64,000 bases of DNA from Qipengyuania sp. HL-TH1. Lineage in GTDB: Bacteria > Pseudomonadota > Alphaproteobacteria > Sphingomonadales > Sphingomonadaceae. Both the position numbers and the translations under genes were made by a program. Below the pieces are notes generated by a model. That model saw nothing but the letters and a program-made list of their open reading frames with translations. It was not told the DNA's origin and ran no database searches. Shown in pieces: positions 26,546-35,787 of this stretch (position 1 is the first letter of the stretch; every line of letters begins with the position of its first letter). The stretch covers positions 69,763-133,762 of the forward strand of contig NZ_CP142674.1 of NCBI RefSeq assembly GCF_036365825.1. Direction: 5' to 3'.

Positions 26546-29365
26546 CTATTCCTTATCTCCACGTAGTCGGCGCTGGAGCGGGCTGCGACGTCTTTCATCG
26601 CGGTCGTAGAAGCGCTCATTGAAGCGGTCGTCGGCACCACCAAGACCATCTCTACCCTGCTCGAACTCCTGACGCCGCTGACCATAGCGTTGGCCATTAG
26701 CCTCGTAGCGTTCGCCTATCGAACTTCCACCTTCATCAATCCTGTCGCCCACTGAATTATCCGAGGTACCGCTTACATGGTTGCGGGGACCACCATGGGA
26801 TGGCCGCGGGGTTGAACCGCGAAGGTCCGCTTCGGTGAAATTGCCAGGTCCCGAAACATTTCCGACGACGCTGCCGCTTTGCGGGATGAGATCGCGATAG
26901 GGTGCCACTCGCTGGTCGTAGTAATCCGAGATAATCTCTCGGGCGACGAGATCGTAAGCGGCCTGCTCTTGAGGAGAGTAATCCGTCCGAGCGAGGCTGG
27001 GGGCGGTTATGCCCATCTCCGCCGCCTTCTCTTGATACCTGCTGGCGACGATCTGGCTCATATCGAAGCTCACGTTCGCCCCGACGCCATCGCGCGTCGA
27101 AGTATTGTTGCTGAGAGACAGTGCGGTCTCGTCGATCGCTGCGATACGTTCGTCGATCCTGCGGATCTGCTCCAGTGCCCGCTCGCGGGAATACGAATTG
27201 TCGGTGTAGGCCTCGCTTCTGTTGAAGCTCCCACTCTGAGAATATGTCCCACTGTCTTGGGTGACGTTCGATCCATTCGAACGATTATCCGATGTGGACG
27301 AGTCAAAGCCTTGCGTTTCGTCCCGCCTGCTTCCGCGATCCACACTATCCAGTCGCGTGCGACCGCCTGACATCCCAGCTTGCGCGCCGCCGGTGAGCCC
27401 CGCGCCAGAGCCCCGCCCTGGCCGCCCGCCCGTATTACCCCTGCCGGCAGATCCTCCGACGCCGATATTTCCACCTCTCGTCGTCTCAAGACGATCCGTG
27501 TTGACCTGCTGATCACCTTGACTGCGGGTAATGCGCTCGCTTTCGCTTACGCCATCGCGGGCGTCCATCGACTGGTTGTCGAACCGCTGCGTATTCTCTC
27601 CGGAGCGATAACCGGCCGAGCTTTCCGAACCACTCGCGTTCCGAACCCCGCTCGTCTGCCTGGTGGACGTCCGGTCGAGAAACGAGACAGCCCTCGAGCG
27701 CTCTTCGGTGAGGGTGTTGCGTGCCGTCTCGAGTTCGGAAAGCGTCTGCTGCCTCTCGGCGTTGTTGAACGAGGACAGGGACGATCCGAATGCCAAACGG
27801 CTCATGCCTGGCGAGGTGTCGAAGACGGTCGAGCCGTCCGCTGTGGTCTTCGTCAGAGTCCCGTTCGGATTGACAGTGGACATGACCGCGGCACCGCCCG
27901 TGAACGACGGTGCGGTATTCCATTGATTGGATTGCCGATTGAAGCTCGACAGGTTCATGTAGCTCTCGTTCCCGTAGGAATAATTGCCCGTCGTCCGCTC
28001 GACCGCCGCAGCTTCGGCCGCGCCCTGCGCTGGCGCAAGCATCGAGGTCGCTTGGGAGGATACAGCCATTGCTCCGCGCGCCATGCCGGCGGCGAGGAAC
28101 GGGATCGACATCATAAGGAAGCCGGCGATCGTGGCGGTATCGGCATTGACTGCATCGATGCCCGCCATGCCCGCCATCGTGATTCCGCCCGGCGCTGTCG
28201 CATTCAACGAGTCCGAGGCGCGGTCCATGATGAACATATGCAGCACCGCATAGAGCGGCCCCCATGCCGCGAGATAGAAGAACCCGGTGAAGTATCCTTT
28301 CAGGGCGGTCACCCCGGTGCGCGGAACCAAAAAGAGCGGGAAGATGACCGGGAACATCGCGTAGAAGACCACCGTCAGCACGATGTTGAGAAGCGGAACC
28401 CACGTCATCGCTTGCTGTGTGATCGAGGTGTAGGTGTTGCGTGCCTGCTCCTCTGCCCGGAGCATCGCAAAGGTGTCGCCGTCCGCCGCGCCGAGGTTGG
28501 CGCGAGCTTCGAGGAAGGCACTCACCAGCGAGCGTTGATGGAAGATCTGCTGAGCTGTCTGGCTGCTGCCGTGGAACTGGTTCGCGATCACGGGGAGATC
28601 GGCGATCAACTTCGCGCGTGCCGCCGCTGGGGTCAGACCGGGGAACAGCTTTCGGCCCTCCTCTTCGAGCTGGGTATCGGTATAGGTGACAATACCGCTC
28701 TGGAGGCTGTTATAGCCGGCTTGGCATGTCACGATCGACGGGGAACCGCTGGCGGGTATCCACTTCATCCCGCGCGCCGGCGAACCGGGACCCATCTCTG
28801 TTAGAATGTCATTGGAGTTCGCGATCGCATCGAATGACTCATGGCCAAGCAGGATGTCATAGAACAGGCACTGCTTGAAATACTCCTCAAGGTTGGCGCT
28901 GATGCGAGGATCGCGGATCGAGAAATCCCGCGTGCGGTCCCATAGCCGCGCCCCATAGATCATGCCGTTGTTGGACATCTGGAGCGCGTTCGGCATAGTG
29001 AAGACCGTTTCGGACGTTCTCGTCAGCCAATCACCGGCGGTCGAGCTGACAGAGGCGATTAGAGCCAGTCCGACGGGCACGTTGGCGACAGTCGCAGGGG
29101 CCAAGCTAGGATTGAGGCGATCCGTAACCTTCACGGTCGTGGTCGGAACGATCAATGCGCCGTACATCAGCGTGGCGCCGAGGAACCAGTTGAGCCAAGC
29201 GCGCCAGTTGAGGCTGAAGGCGACGATCAGCAGCGAGTAGATGAGACCCATGACCATGACGACGCGGAGGAGGGATCGGAAGCCCCCTCCCCCCGTCCAT
29301 GCGCTGACCGCATTGAGGACGTTGACGATGTACTCGCCGCCACCGATCGTGAATATCTCCATCAT
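26546..29365 (-). CDS. traG: Conjugal transfer protein TraG (F-type)
   Basis: At 939 residues this matches F TraG, which works in pilus assembly and mating-pair stabilisation. The N-terminal half is a TraG-N membrane domain (GGGFRSLLRVVMVMGLIYSLLIVAF near 28-52, further helices near 330-450). The C-terminal half is a soluble, Gly/Ser/Arg/Asn-rich region (about 560-740, with GGNIGVGGSAGRGNTGGRPG) ending in charged repeats. The low-complexity part is longer and more glycine-rich than usual for this family (impression). It is the last gene of the operon, 12 bp after traH. Confidence 0.88.
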   Translation of the reverse strand: MMEIFTIGGGEYIVNVLNAVSAWTGGGGFRSLLRVVMVMGLIYSLLIVAFSLNWRAWLNWFLGATLMYGALIVPTTTVKVTDRLNPSLAPATVANVPVGLALIASVSSTAGDWLTRTSETVFTMPNALQMSNNGMIYGARLWDRTRDFSIRDPRISANLEEYFKQCLFYDILLGHESFDAIANSNDILTEMGPGSPARGMKWIPASGSPSIVTCQAGYNSLQSGIVTYTDTQLEEEGRKLFPGLTPAAARAKLIADLPVIANQFHGSSQTAQQIFHQRSLVSAFLEARANLGAADGDTFAMLRAEEQARNTYTSITQQAMTWVPLLNIVLTVVFYAMFPVIFPLFLVPRTGVTALKGYFTGFFYLAAWGPLYAVLHMFIMDRASDSLNATAPGGITMAGMAGIDAVNADTATIAGFLMMSIPFLAAGMARGAMAVSSQATSMLAPAQGAAEAAAVERTTGNYSYGNESYMNLSSFNRQSNQWNTAPSFTGGAAVMSTVNPNGTLTKTTADGSTVFDTSPGMSRLAFGSSLSSFNNAERQQTLSELETARNTLTEERSRAVSFLDRTSTRQTSGVRNASGSESSAGYRSGENTQRFDNQSMDARDGVSESERITRSQGDQQVNTDRLETTRGGNIGVGGSAGRGNTGGRPGRGSGAGLTGGAQAGMSGGRTRLDSVDRGSRRDETQGFDSSTSDNRSNGSNVTQDSGTYSQSGSFNRSEAYTDNSYSRERALEQIRRIDERIAAIDETALSLSNNTSTRDGVGANVSFDMSQIVASRYQEKAAEMGITAPSLARTDYSPQEQAAYDLVAREIISDYYDQRVAPYRDLIPQSGSVVGNVSGPGNFTEADLRGSTPRPSHGGPRNHVSGTSDNSVGDRIDEGGSSIGERYEANGQRYGQRRQEFEQGRDGLGGADDRFNERFYDRDERRRSPLQRRLRGDKE

Positions 29366-29377
29366 CGCTCGTGACCC

Positions 29378-30820
29378 TTACTGGATGCCTTGGTTCGACA
29401 GCGACGTGCTGAAGGACAGCGCTGCCGACATTTGCGGAGAGAGACTGTTGCGCAGGGTGCTCTCCAAGAAGACCGCGCGCTGAACGACGTGGTGCGTCCG
29501 ATCCAGGCGCTGGTTCATGCCCTTGGAATAGGTATCGAGGACCGCGCGCACGGAGGTAATCTGCTCTCGCCACTGCGACAGCGCCTCCTCGTTTGCGTTC
29601 TGGAAGGTGCCGACCCCCCTCGAGGCGTAGCCGTAATATTGCTGTGCGAGAGCATCGAGCAAATCCATCGAAACGATCTCGGCCAGATCGTTCATCTCGT
29701 TATCGGTCATTCCGCCGAGCGTCGCTGCCGCGTTGACCGAGATGATCTTGTAGAGCGGGATGGTGGTGGCGCCGAGCAGGCCGATCTCGTCCGTCGTGAG
29801 AGCGGCGTTCGACCGCACCTTGTCGTTCATGCTCTCGATCATCGCGCGGACGCGCGGTTTGAGAGCCTCAGCCTGGCTTACACTTAGCGTCTGCGTCACC
29901 GGCTCGAGACATTTGTCATCACCGCGGCAGTCGAGCATCGTGACCGAGTTCGTTCCGTCGAGGAGAGCTGTAAGCAAGGCGCGATCACCGGACCCGACGA
30001 ACTGGTAGCCGCGCTTGCCGCTTGGATCGCCGTCCTGGTAGTAGATGACCGTGCCCACGAACGTCATGAGATATTCGCGGAACTCATCTGAGAAGCTGGG
30101 GTAGCTTTGCTTCAGCATCTCCCACGTGAAGTTGTAGCTTTCGGACGGGATGGTCGGGTCGCTGTTCGCGGCGATCGTCGACTCCCGCTGTCCGCCGGTC
30201 CCGCATTCGTGCCGGCCCTTCGCCCAATCGGAGAAGAGCCCCTGGCTGTTGCCGATCGACTTGCAGATCTCCGACGACATGCGGTCCGATTTCCCCCACA
30301 GACCACCGACGAGGTTCTGCGCGGTCTCGCAGCTGTTCATGTTGAACTGGTTCATCTGCTGGGCCTTCTGCGCCATCTCCTCGATGGTCGACGCGATCTG
30401 CGGGCTGATCGACTTGATCGCGAGCTGGAAGGCGAAGCCGAGCGCGTTGTTGGCCGTCGCCTTCAACATCGCGACGATCTCATCCGTGTTGATGAAGGAG
30501 AAGCTGCCCGAGAAGACATCGATGCCCCCGCAACCCGCCTTGATCGACGGCAGCTGCAGGTTGACCGGATTCACGCTCTTCTGCGGGAACCGCGTCCAGA
30601 TGTTGCCCCCCGAATAATAGCCCGCCGACTGGCCCTGATAGGCCGTGGGTCCCGTCGCGTTCGCCGAGGCGCCCATGTCGTTGAAGAAATCGTTGAGCTC
30701 CGCGCCCACCTGAGCGTTCACCGGCGCTGCGGCCATCCCCGCCGCTGCCAGGGCGCACAGCGCGACGCCGGCGCGTTTTGCGAAACGGGCGGCGATGCCG
30801 CCTCTCGTCCGAATAGACAT
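29378..30820 (-). CDS. traH: Conjugal transfer protein TraH
   Basis: A 480-residue periplasmic pilus-assembly protein. ATG 30820 overlaps the traF stop by one base (TGATG), and a signal peptide follows (ALCALAAAGMAAAPVNAQ). TraH hallmarks are present: DFFNDMG, GGNIWTRFPQKSVNPVNLQLPSIKAGCGGIDVFSGSFSFIN and SCETAQNLVGG. The C-terminus is a long helical region. The frame is open far upstream inside traF, but that extension is out of register with the family. Confidence 0.92.
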   Translation of the reverse strand: MSIRTRGGIAARFAKRAGVALCALAAAGMAAAPVNAQVGAELNDFFNDMGASANATGPTAYQGQSAGYYSGGNIWTRFPQKSVNPVNLQLPSIKAGCGGIDVFSGSFSFINTDEIVAMLKATANNALGFAFQLAIKSISPQIASTIEEMAQKAQQMNQFNMNSCETAQNLVGGLWGKSDRMSSEICKSIGNSQGLFSDWAKGRHECGTGGQRESTIAANSDPTIPSESYNFTWEMLKQSYPSFSDEFREYLMTFVGTVIYYQDGDPSGKRGYQFVGSGDRALLTALLDGTNSVTMLDCRGDDKCLEPVTQTLSVSQAEALKPRVRAMIESMNDKVRSNAALTTDEIGLLGATTIPLYKIISVNAAATLGGMTDNEMNDLAEIVSMDLLDALAQQYYGYASRGVGTFQNANEEALSQWREQITSVRAVLDTYSKGMNQRLDRTHHVVQRAVFLESTLRNSLSPQMSAALSFSTSLSNQGIQ

Positions 30821-31635
30821 CAGTAATCGCTCCCTGGCTCGATTTGGGTGAGGTAGAAGATGCGCTGCATGACTTCGTCGGCCGCCATGACGCCGTAGCC
30901 GATCGGGATCGGCTGCTTGGTCTGGGTGTCGAAGAGGACGATCGCCGGCACGGTGCCTCCCTGAAGGCCCATCCGCTGATACTGCCCGCTGTCGACGACA
31001 TAGTTCGAGAAGACCTCGTTCGGTCCGCCATCCATCGACACCGCCAGGACCTCGAGACCGTAATTGTCCGAAAGGGCACGCATGACGGGCGAGAACGTGC
31101 GACACGCCGAGCAGCTCGAGGAGTAGAAGTAGAAGACCCCGTATCGCTGGGTCAGCGCCTGCATCGAGCCCTCGCGCTGGTCGCGCCGGTCCGTGAGCCA
31201 GGTCTGCTTGGCCAGGGTCCCGACTGGTCGTTCGAGCGTGTAATCGAGCTCGGGGTTCTGCCAGATCGACCGGCTCCACGTATCGGCGAAGGTCGACGCC
31301 CGATCGAGCTGCTCGCGCTGGAAGCGGATGTAGTTGACGATGTTGTCGGACGTCGGTTCGAGGATCGCCAGCGCCTTGAGCTCGTCGAGCTGCTTGGTGA
31401 TCGCCGCCATCCGCTCGACAGCGGGAACGGCCGGGGCGGCCTGGGCGGGCTGTTGCTGCCGCTCTCTCGCCTCGCGCTTCACCTTTTCCGAATTGCAGTA
31501 GAACCACGACCCGAGCTTACGCTCGTCGCAGTAGAAGGAATCGCGCTGCGACGCCGGATCGGCGGTCTGCGCGAAACCGGGGGCCGTAGCCGCGGCGACG
31601 AGGGCCGCAAGGCTGAGCAAAGCGAGCTTGTTCAT
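30820..31635 (-). CDS. traF: Conjugal pilus assembly protein TraF (thioredoxin-like)
   Basis: A 271-residue periplasmic protein with signal peptide (MNKLALLSLAALVAAATAPGFAQT) and a C-terminal thioredoxin-fold domain. Unlike F-plasmid TraF, it keeps a CxxC pair (SSSCSACRTFSP, about residue 180), so it may be redox-active. ATG 31635 overlaps the upstream stop (ATGA) and has AAGGGA 7 nt before it; another ATG lies two codons earlier. It should help fold Cys-rich TraN, TraU and TraH. Confidence 0.9.
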   Translation of the reverse strand: MNKLALLSLAALVAAATAPGFAQTADPASQRDSFYCDERKLGSWFYCNSEKVKREARERQQQPAQAAPAVPAVERMAAITKQLDELKALAILEPTSDNIVNYIRFQREQLDRASTFADTWSRSIWQNPELDYTLERPVGTLAKQTWLTDRRDQREGSMQALTQRYGVFYFYSSSCSACRTFSPVMRALSDNYGLEVLAVSMDGGPNEVFSNYVVDSGQYQRMGLQGGTVPAIVLFDTQTKQPIPIGYGVMAADEVMQRIFYLTQIEPGSDY

Positions 31636-32015
31636 GAGCATTTCCCTTTGTCGAGTTCGAGCATTTGGAGGAGGAAGGCGGTCTTGAAGTGGCCGCGACC
31701 GCGATCGATCATGCGGATCATCCCGCCCGAAAGCGTCGTGGCGCCATCGACGCCGGCATTGGTGAGGCAGAAGTCGAAATCACCTTCGCTTCCGCTTCTG
31801 CGCGAGATCCAGCCACGCTCCAGGAGACGTCCGATCGAAGCCATGAATTCAGGACGCGACGCCGGACGCAGAAACCAGTCCTGGATGCGCGAGAGCATTT
31901 CCTCTTCGCTGGCAGCGAGATCGCGTCCGATCGCGACGCTTATCGCAAGATCGAGCACTTCGGCTGCGGGGAATGGATCCCCTTTTTGAAAAGCGATGAC
32001 TTCGGCACCCGCCAC
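31632..32015 (-). CDS. Hypothetical protein in the tra operon (127 aa)
   Basis: A soluble acidic protein coupled on both sides: its GTG start (32015) lies two bases past the traN stop, and its stop overlaps the traF start. A longer frame reaches 32360 but only by running through traN in a wrong register. The region LLERGWISRRSGSEGDFDFCLTNAGV resembles a winged-helix wing, though no family is assigned. Its fixed place between traN and traF suggests a role tied to transfer. Confidence 0.6.
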   Translation of the reverse strand: MAGAEVIAFQKGDPFPAAEVLDLAISVAIGRDLAASEEEMLSRIQDWFLRPASRPEFMASIGRLLERGWISRRSGSEGDFDFCLTNAGVDGATTLSGGMIRMIDRGRGHFKTAFLLQMLELDKGKCS

Positions 32016-32016
32016 G

Positions 32017-33750
32017 TCATGTCCCCCCGTTCGTGTTGTAGTAGTTCTCGATCCTGGTCTGGATCTGGATCGACATCTCGATCTCGTCCGGCAGCTTTGC
32101 AGCGTCCACGAATTCGGCGTAGACCTCGCGGAAATCCATCCGGCTGAGATCGAGCTGCTGAAACTGAGCAATGAGGAAACCTTCGCAGTCGGGTTCCTTT
32201 GGCTTACCCCACTGCATTCCGAGCTGCGCCTTGCCCTGTTCGTTGAGGATGCGGACCAGCTTGCTCCCGTAGCAGCAGTATGACTGCTTGCGGGTGACGC
32301 AGACCCCGAGGATCTTGTCCGAGCAATAGGTGCCGACGTAGTGGCACAGGCCCGCGTCATCCTTCTTGTCGACGTCCCGATCCTGGCTGTTGCAGAGCCA
32401 CGGCGTCAGGAGAGGAACACCCTTCCCGCTGCAGCAGTTCGACAGGCCGAACACCTTCTTCGTGCATTTGAGATTCTCGCCGCTGAAGATCTTCAACTGG
32501 TTGGGATCAAACCCATCCTTGAGCTCGCCCATGACGTTCATGGCGACCATCGCATCCTTGAACTCGGTTGACGCCTCGCGCGTGACGCTCGTGCATTCCC
32601 CATCGATGCAGTAGAGATCGCCGGCGCATACATAGGCCGGCGGGGGCGGTGTGCCGGTATCCGGCGTCGTGCATTGGAACCAGCGATCGTAGACATTGCA
32701 GGTCGTGCCGTCGGTATCGTAGCTCAGGCATTCGTCGTGACTGAACGAACATTCCGGGCGGGCTTCGAGCGCAGCGCAATCGTTGGCGGGCAGCAATCCC
32801 TGGCACTGATAGGTGCGGCTCCACTCCCAGCACGGGCGCGTCACAGACAATCCGTTGATGACTCGCGTCTCGTTCGGCGCGGTGCAGGTTTCGTTCTGGA
32901 GAGAGCATGACGCCGTGCCGATCGTGGCCTGACACTGCGCTTCGTCGACAGCCTCGCTGACGATCCGTACTGAATTGCGTTCGACGCCGCCCGGAATACT
33001 GAGCTGGGAAGGACAGCTGTAGGTTTCACGGTAGACGGGATCGCCTGGCTCGGTGCACCACCGCCCATCCCTGCCGCCCCACTGAAGGCAGGTTTCACCG
33101 ATACGCTCCCGATCGATGAGACGGCAGCTTCCCGCATCGAGATCAGGCTGGATAATGTCGCAGTACGGCCCGCTAGTCTGGTATTTGATAAAGCCGGTCG
33201 AGCATTGATACTCCCAATACCGTGTGCCTTGGGTCTGGACCACGAGAGGCGCCCTGCAGGTCCTCGCTTCGTCGAACGGCTGCGAACCCTGGTTGCAGCT
33301 TTCGAGATAGGTTGTGGAGCCCCCTCCCCCAGGCGGTAGCGGGTTACACGAACCGGTGGACCCGCCAAGAGCGCCGCCGGGCCCGAGGTAGGTGTCCGGA
33401 TCCGCCTCGATCGCCGATGCCGCCGAAAGGTCGATCGTCGCCGGATCAACCACCTTGCGGTAGGGATCGACCACGACCTGATAGTCCTGTTGATAGCGCT
33501 GCGCCTCCCCCGCCGTCGTCAGCCCAACCGCATCGTCGGCATAATCCAGCGATGGAAAGCTCGTCCCGCCAAATGTCGGCACATCAGCTTCGGCGCCGTT
33601 GGCAAGGATCGAACCGTTGGTCGCGTCGCGTACACCTTCACCGAGCGCCTCGCCCTCTGCCCGCGCATCGGAAGAGGTCATCTGCGCGTGCGCAAGCTGA
33701 CCCGTCGCCACGAGCGCGGCACATGCAAGGGCGAGTCCGCGCAGATTCAC
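32017..33750 (-). CDS. traN: Mating-pair stabilisation protein TraN
   Basis: A 577-residue Cys-rich outer-membrane protein, in F the adhesin that stabilises donor-recipient contact. A signal peptide (GLALACAALVATGQLAHAQ) is followed by dozens of Cys. The C-terminal third has the conserved TraN block CTKKVFGLSNCCSGKG, then WLCNSQDRDVDKKDD and KQSYCCYGSKLVRILNEQG. The central region (about 130-380) is the variable tip that determines recipient receptor in enterobacterial relatives. Its start overlaps trbC by 4 bp (ATGA). Confidence 0.93.
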   Translation of the reverse strand: MNLRGLALACAALVATGQLAHAQMTSSDARAEGEALGEGVRDATNGSILANGAEADVPTFGGTSFPSLDYADDAVGLTTAGEAQRYQQDYQVVVDPYRKVVDPATIDLSAASAIEADPDTYLGPGGALGGSTGSCNPLPPGGGGSTTYLESCNQGSQPFDEARTCRAPLVVQTQGTRYWEYQCSTGFIKYQTSGPYCDIIQPDLDAGSCRLIDRERIGETCLQWGGRDGRWCTEPGDPVYRETYSCPSQLSIPGGVERNSVRIVSEAVDEAQCQATIGTASCSLQNETCTAPNETRVINGLSVTRPCWEWSRTYQCQGLLPANDCAALEARPECSFSHDECLSYDTDGTTCNVYDRWFQCTTPDTGTPPPPAYVCAGDLYCIDGECTSVTREASTEFKDAMVAMNVMGELKDGFDPNQLKIFSGENLKCTKKVFGLSNCCSGKGVPLLTPWLCNSQDRDVDKKDDAGLCHYVGTYCSDKILGVCVTRKQSYCCYGSKLVRILNEQGKAQLGMQWGKPKEPDCEGFLIAQFQQLDLSRMDFREVYAEFVDAAKLPDEIEMSIQIQTRIENYYNTNGGT

Positions 33751-34484
33751 CGCGCCGACCGGTAGTTGGCAAGCGCGACGCGCGAGACAGGGGCACCCGG
33801 GCCATTGGCATTCGAAAAGGTCTCGAGGACATAACCGACGCTGACATTGCCCGCGATCCGATCATGCGGAGGCGGGGCAGTCACGCAATCGAGCTGGTCG
33901 CAAGGCTCGAAATCGCTGGAGAGCGCGACGTAGGTCGGCACCCGGTCGACGCGGAACGAGCGGAACAGTCGCGGATCGATAGCGACGTTGCTCGCACCCG
34001 CCTGATCGACGACGTTGCGAATGCCGGTGATGAACGCCTGGGGGTTTCCGGCCGAGAAACCACGGAACACCACCACGCCGCCCGCCTTCGTCGTATCCTC
34101 GATCATCTTCGCCAGCGCCTCTTCCGGCATCGAAAGGCTTGCGAACGCGATGAACAGGGGCGCGCCTTCCGGATTGGCCATGCCCGCCTTGGCGCCGGCG
34201 ACCATTTCGTCGAAGTCGAACGGGCCGTCCCCGCCAGCGATATCGGACACGTCGAGCCCTTCGATCGACGCATATCCGTCCTGCACGACCGTCTGAGCTT
34301 CTTCCTGGTGCTTCTCGCCGTTCGCGGTGACGTAATCGAACAGGGCCTGGGCATCCTCCTGGAACTCCCCGGCGCGTGCCTCGATGGCCTGCGGATCGAA
34401 GCCATCGGTGGTCTGGGCGAAGACGGCCGTGACGCAGCCCAAGAGGCTGAAACCGGCGAGGGAGAAGGCGATCTTGCGGTTCAC
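33747..34484 (-). CDS. trbC: F-type pilus assembly protein TrbC
   Basis: A 245-residue periplasmic protein with signal peptide (MNRKIAFSLAGFSLLGCVTAVFAQ). The TrbC-Ftype domain is evident: PLFIAFASLSMPEEALAKMIEDTTKAGGVVVFRGF, then DPRLFRSFRVDRVPTYV, a thioredoxin-like fold without CxxC. In F it stabilises the pilus assembly complex with TraW. It follows traU by 15 bp. Confidence 0.93.
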   Translation of the reverse strand: MNRKIAFSLAGFSLLGCVTAVFAQTTDGFDPQAIEARAGEFQEDAQALFDYVTANGEKHQEEAQTVVQDGYASIEGLDVSDIAGGDGPFDFDEMVAGAKAGMANPEGAPLFIAFASLSMPEEALAKMIEDTTKAGGVVVFRGFSAGNPQAFITGIRNVVDQAGASNVAIDPRLFRSFRVDRVPTYVALSSDFEPCDQLDCVTAPPPHDRIAGNVSVGYVLETFSNANGPGAPVSRVALANYRSAR

Positions 34485-34499
34485 GGGCGGTCCTTCCGA

Positions 34500-35525
34500 C
34501 TACAGCACGCAGCAATTGCGCTTGCGCCAAAGGAGGAACCCCACGTCCTCTCCCTTGACCGGGTAAACCTGGCCGGACTTCGGCAGGATGGTGGTGGCGC
34601 CGATCGGAGAGCAGCTCTCGCGTCCGCTGACCATGGGGGTGGGATTGACCTGCTGAAGGCGATATTGGCTCTTCTTCAGAATCGGCATGATGTACTTCGA
34701 GCAGAGCGCTTTCGAACCGCTGGTTCCCCACGCGAGACCTTGGCGATGCATCTTGTAGATCATGCGCTCGGCCGCGAGCCTAGCCGACTGCTTGATGCCG
34801 ACGTTCGCTCCGATATTGCCGTTCATAGGGTACATCGGCCCTTGGCAACCCGAGCACCAGAATAGCTCATCCAAGGGCAGCTTGGCGCTGGATGCGATGC
34901 AGTCGGCCGAGCAGGCGGCTTGAGCGATCGGCGAGGTGAACAGCGCAGCTTCGGGATTGAGCAGGGTCGTGAGCTCATCATCCTGCCACAGCGGATCGAT
35001 CTCGCTCATGTATGCGACGTCGAACGAGCTGGCTTCCAGGCACAGGAAGTCAGTTACGACTTCGAGCCAATAGAGCAGCGGATAGATGTAGTAGTGAACG
35101 TGATACTTCGCGGTGTTCTGCGACTGGCCGCCTATCTGGGAGGAGTTGGACGCGTAACCGTTTCCGATAGAGAACCCCGGGTCGAGCTTGATGCCGCCGA
35201 GATTGGGAAAGCACCACGGCTTGGTCGAGACATCGACAAGGCGAACCGGCTCCCAGAAGCCCATTGCCAGCCCCACGCGGGGGACAGGGGTTCCGCAAGC
35301 GCAGATCGGGAGATCAGGGTTCTTGGTATCCGCGCGGGACGATGGCCAGATCTTCAGCGATCCGAGCGAGAGGGGAAACATGCAGCCCCAGCACACATCC
35401 GTGATGGGATTGACGAACGATCCGGAACACCGCCCCGGCCCGGAAGGCAACCCTTGCGCGGACGCCGGCACGGCAAGCGCGAAGGCGGCGAGGGTGGTGA
35501 TCGCGGCAAGCCACCTACGCCACAT
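34500..35525 (-). CDS. traU: Conjugal DNA-transfer protein TraU
   Basis: A 341-residue periplasmic protein with signal peptide (WLAAITTLAAFALAVPASAQG) and many Cys. Typical TraU blocks are RCSGSFVNPITDVCWGCMFPLSLG, KPWCFPNLGG, HVHYYIYPLLYWLEV, LDELFWCSGCQGPMYP and CSPIGATTILPKSGQVYP. ATG 35525 starts the signal peptide. It overlaps the preceding 90-codon gene by 11 bp. Confidence 0.94.
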   Translation of the reverse strand: MWRRWLAAITTLAAFALAVPASAQGLPSGPGRCSGSFVNPITDVCWGCMFPLSLGSLKIWPSSRADTKNPDLPICACGTPVPRVGLAMGFWEPVRLVDVSTKPWCFPNLGGIKLDPGFSIGNGYASNSSQIGGQSQNTAKYHVHYYIYPLLYWLEVVTDFLCLEASSFDVAYMSEIDPLWQDDELTTLLNPEAALFTSPIAQAACSADCIASSAKLPLDELFWCSGCQGPMYPMNGNIGANVGIKQSARLAAERMIYKMHRQGLAWGTSGSKALCSKYIMPILKKSQYRLQQVNPTPMVSGRESCSPIGATTILPKSGQVYPVKGEDVGFLLWRKRNCCVL

Positions 35526-35787
35526 CGTCCGTCTCCCGGAACAGCCAGGCGTCGTCGGCGGCATTCTTCAGCTTGGCCCACGCCCAGCCCTGGACAACGG
35601 TGAAGGTGAACGCCGCGACCAGAATGGGGAGAGCGGCGGTGCCGAGCAGCTGGCGGAGCTGGCCAAAGAAGAGCAGCGCAATCGCGACCACGACGCAGGA
35701 CGCAATGACGCGCACCCGGGCGGAGCGCAGCTCCCTCGTTTCGGGAGCAGCAAGAGGAACCGGGATAAGATCGCGCCAGGAGTTCAC
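35515..35787 (-). CDS. Small membrane protein between traW and traU (90 aa)
   Basis: A GTG start overlaps the traW stop (GTGA), and its 3' end overlaps traU. Two hydrophobic segments are present: VRVIASCVVVAIALLFFGQL and LGTAALPILVAAFTFTVVQGW. The N- and C-termini are charged (KNAADDAWLFRETDDVA). Double overlap argues strongly for translation. No family is recognised. A long in-frame extension upstream to 36456 is an artefact of reading through traW. Confidence 0.65.
   Translation of the reverse strand: MNSWRDLIPVPLAAPETRELRSARVRVIASCVVVAIALLFFGQLRQLLGTAALPILVAAFTFTVVQGWAWAKLKNAADDAWLFRETDDVA

Noticed and set aside
27380..28804. 474-codon plus-strand frame opposite traG
   Set aside because: An antisense shadow of the GC-rich traG gene. 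No start signal or recognisable protein pattern.
30107..30826. Long plus-strand frame opposite traH
   Set aside because: The product is Arg/His/Asp-rich with no domain. It mirrors the codon bias of traH on the other strand.
33222..34865. 547-codon plus-strand frame opposite traN-trbC-traU
   Set aside because: It spans three coupled genes antisense and has an implausibly Arg/Pro-rich product.
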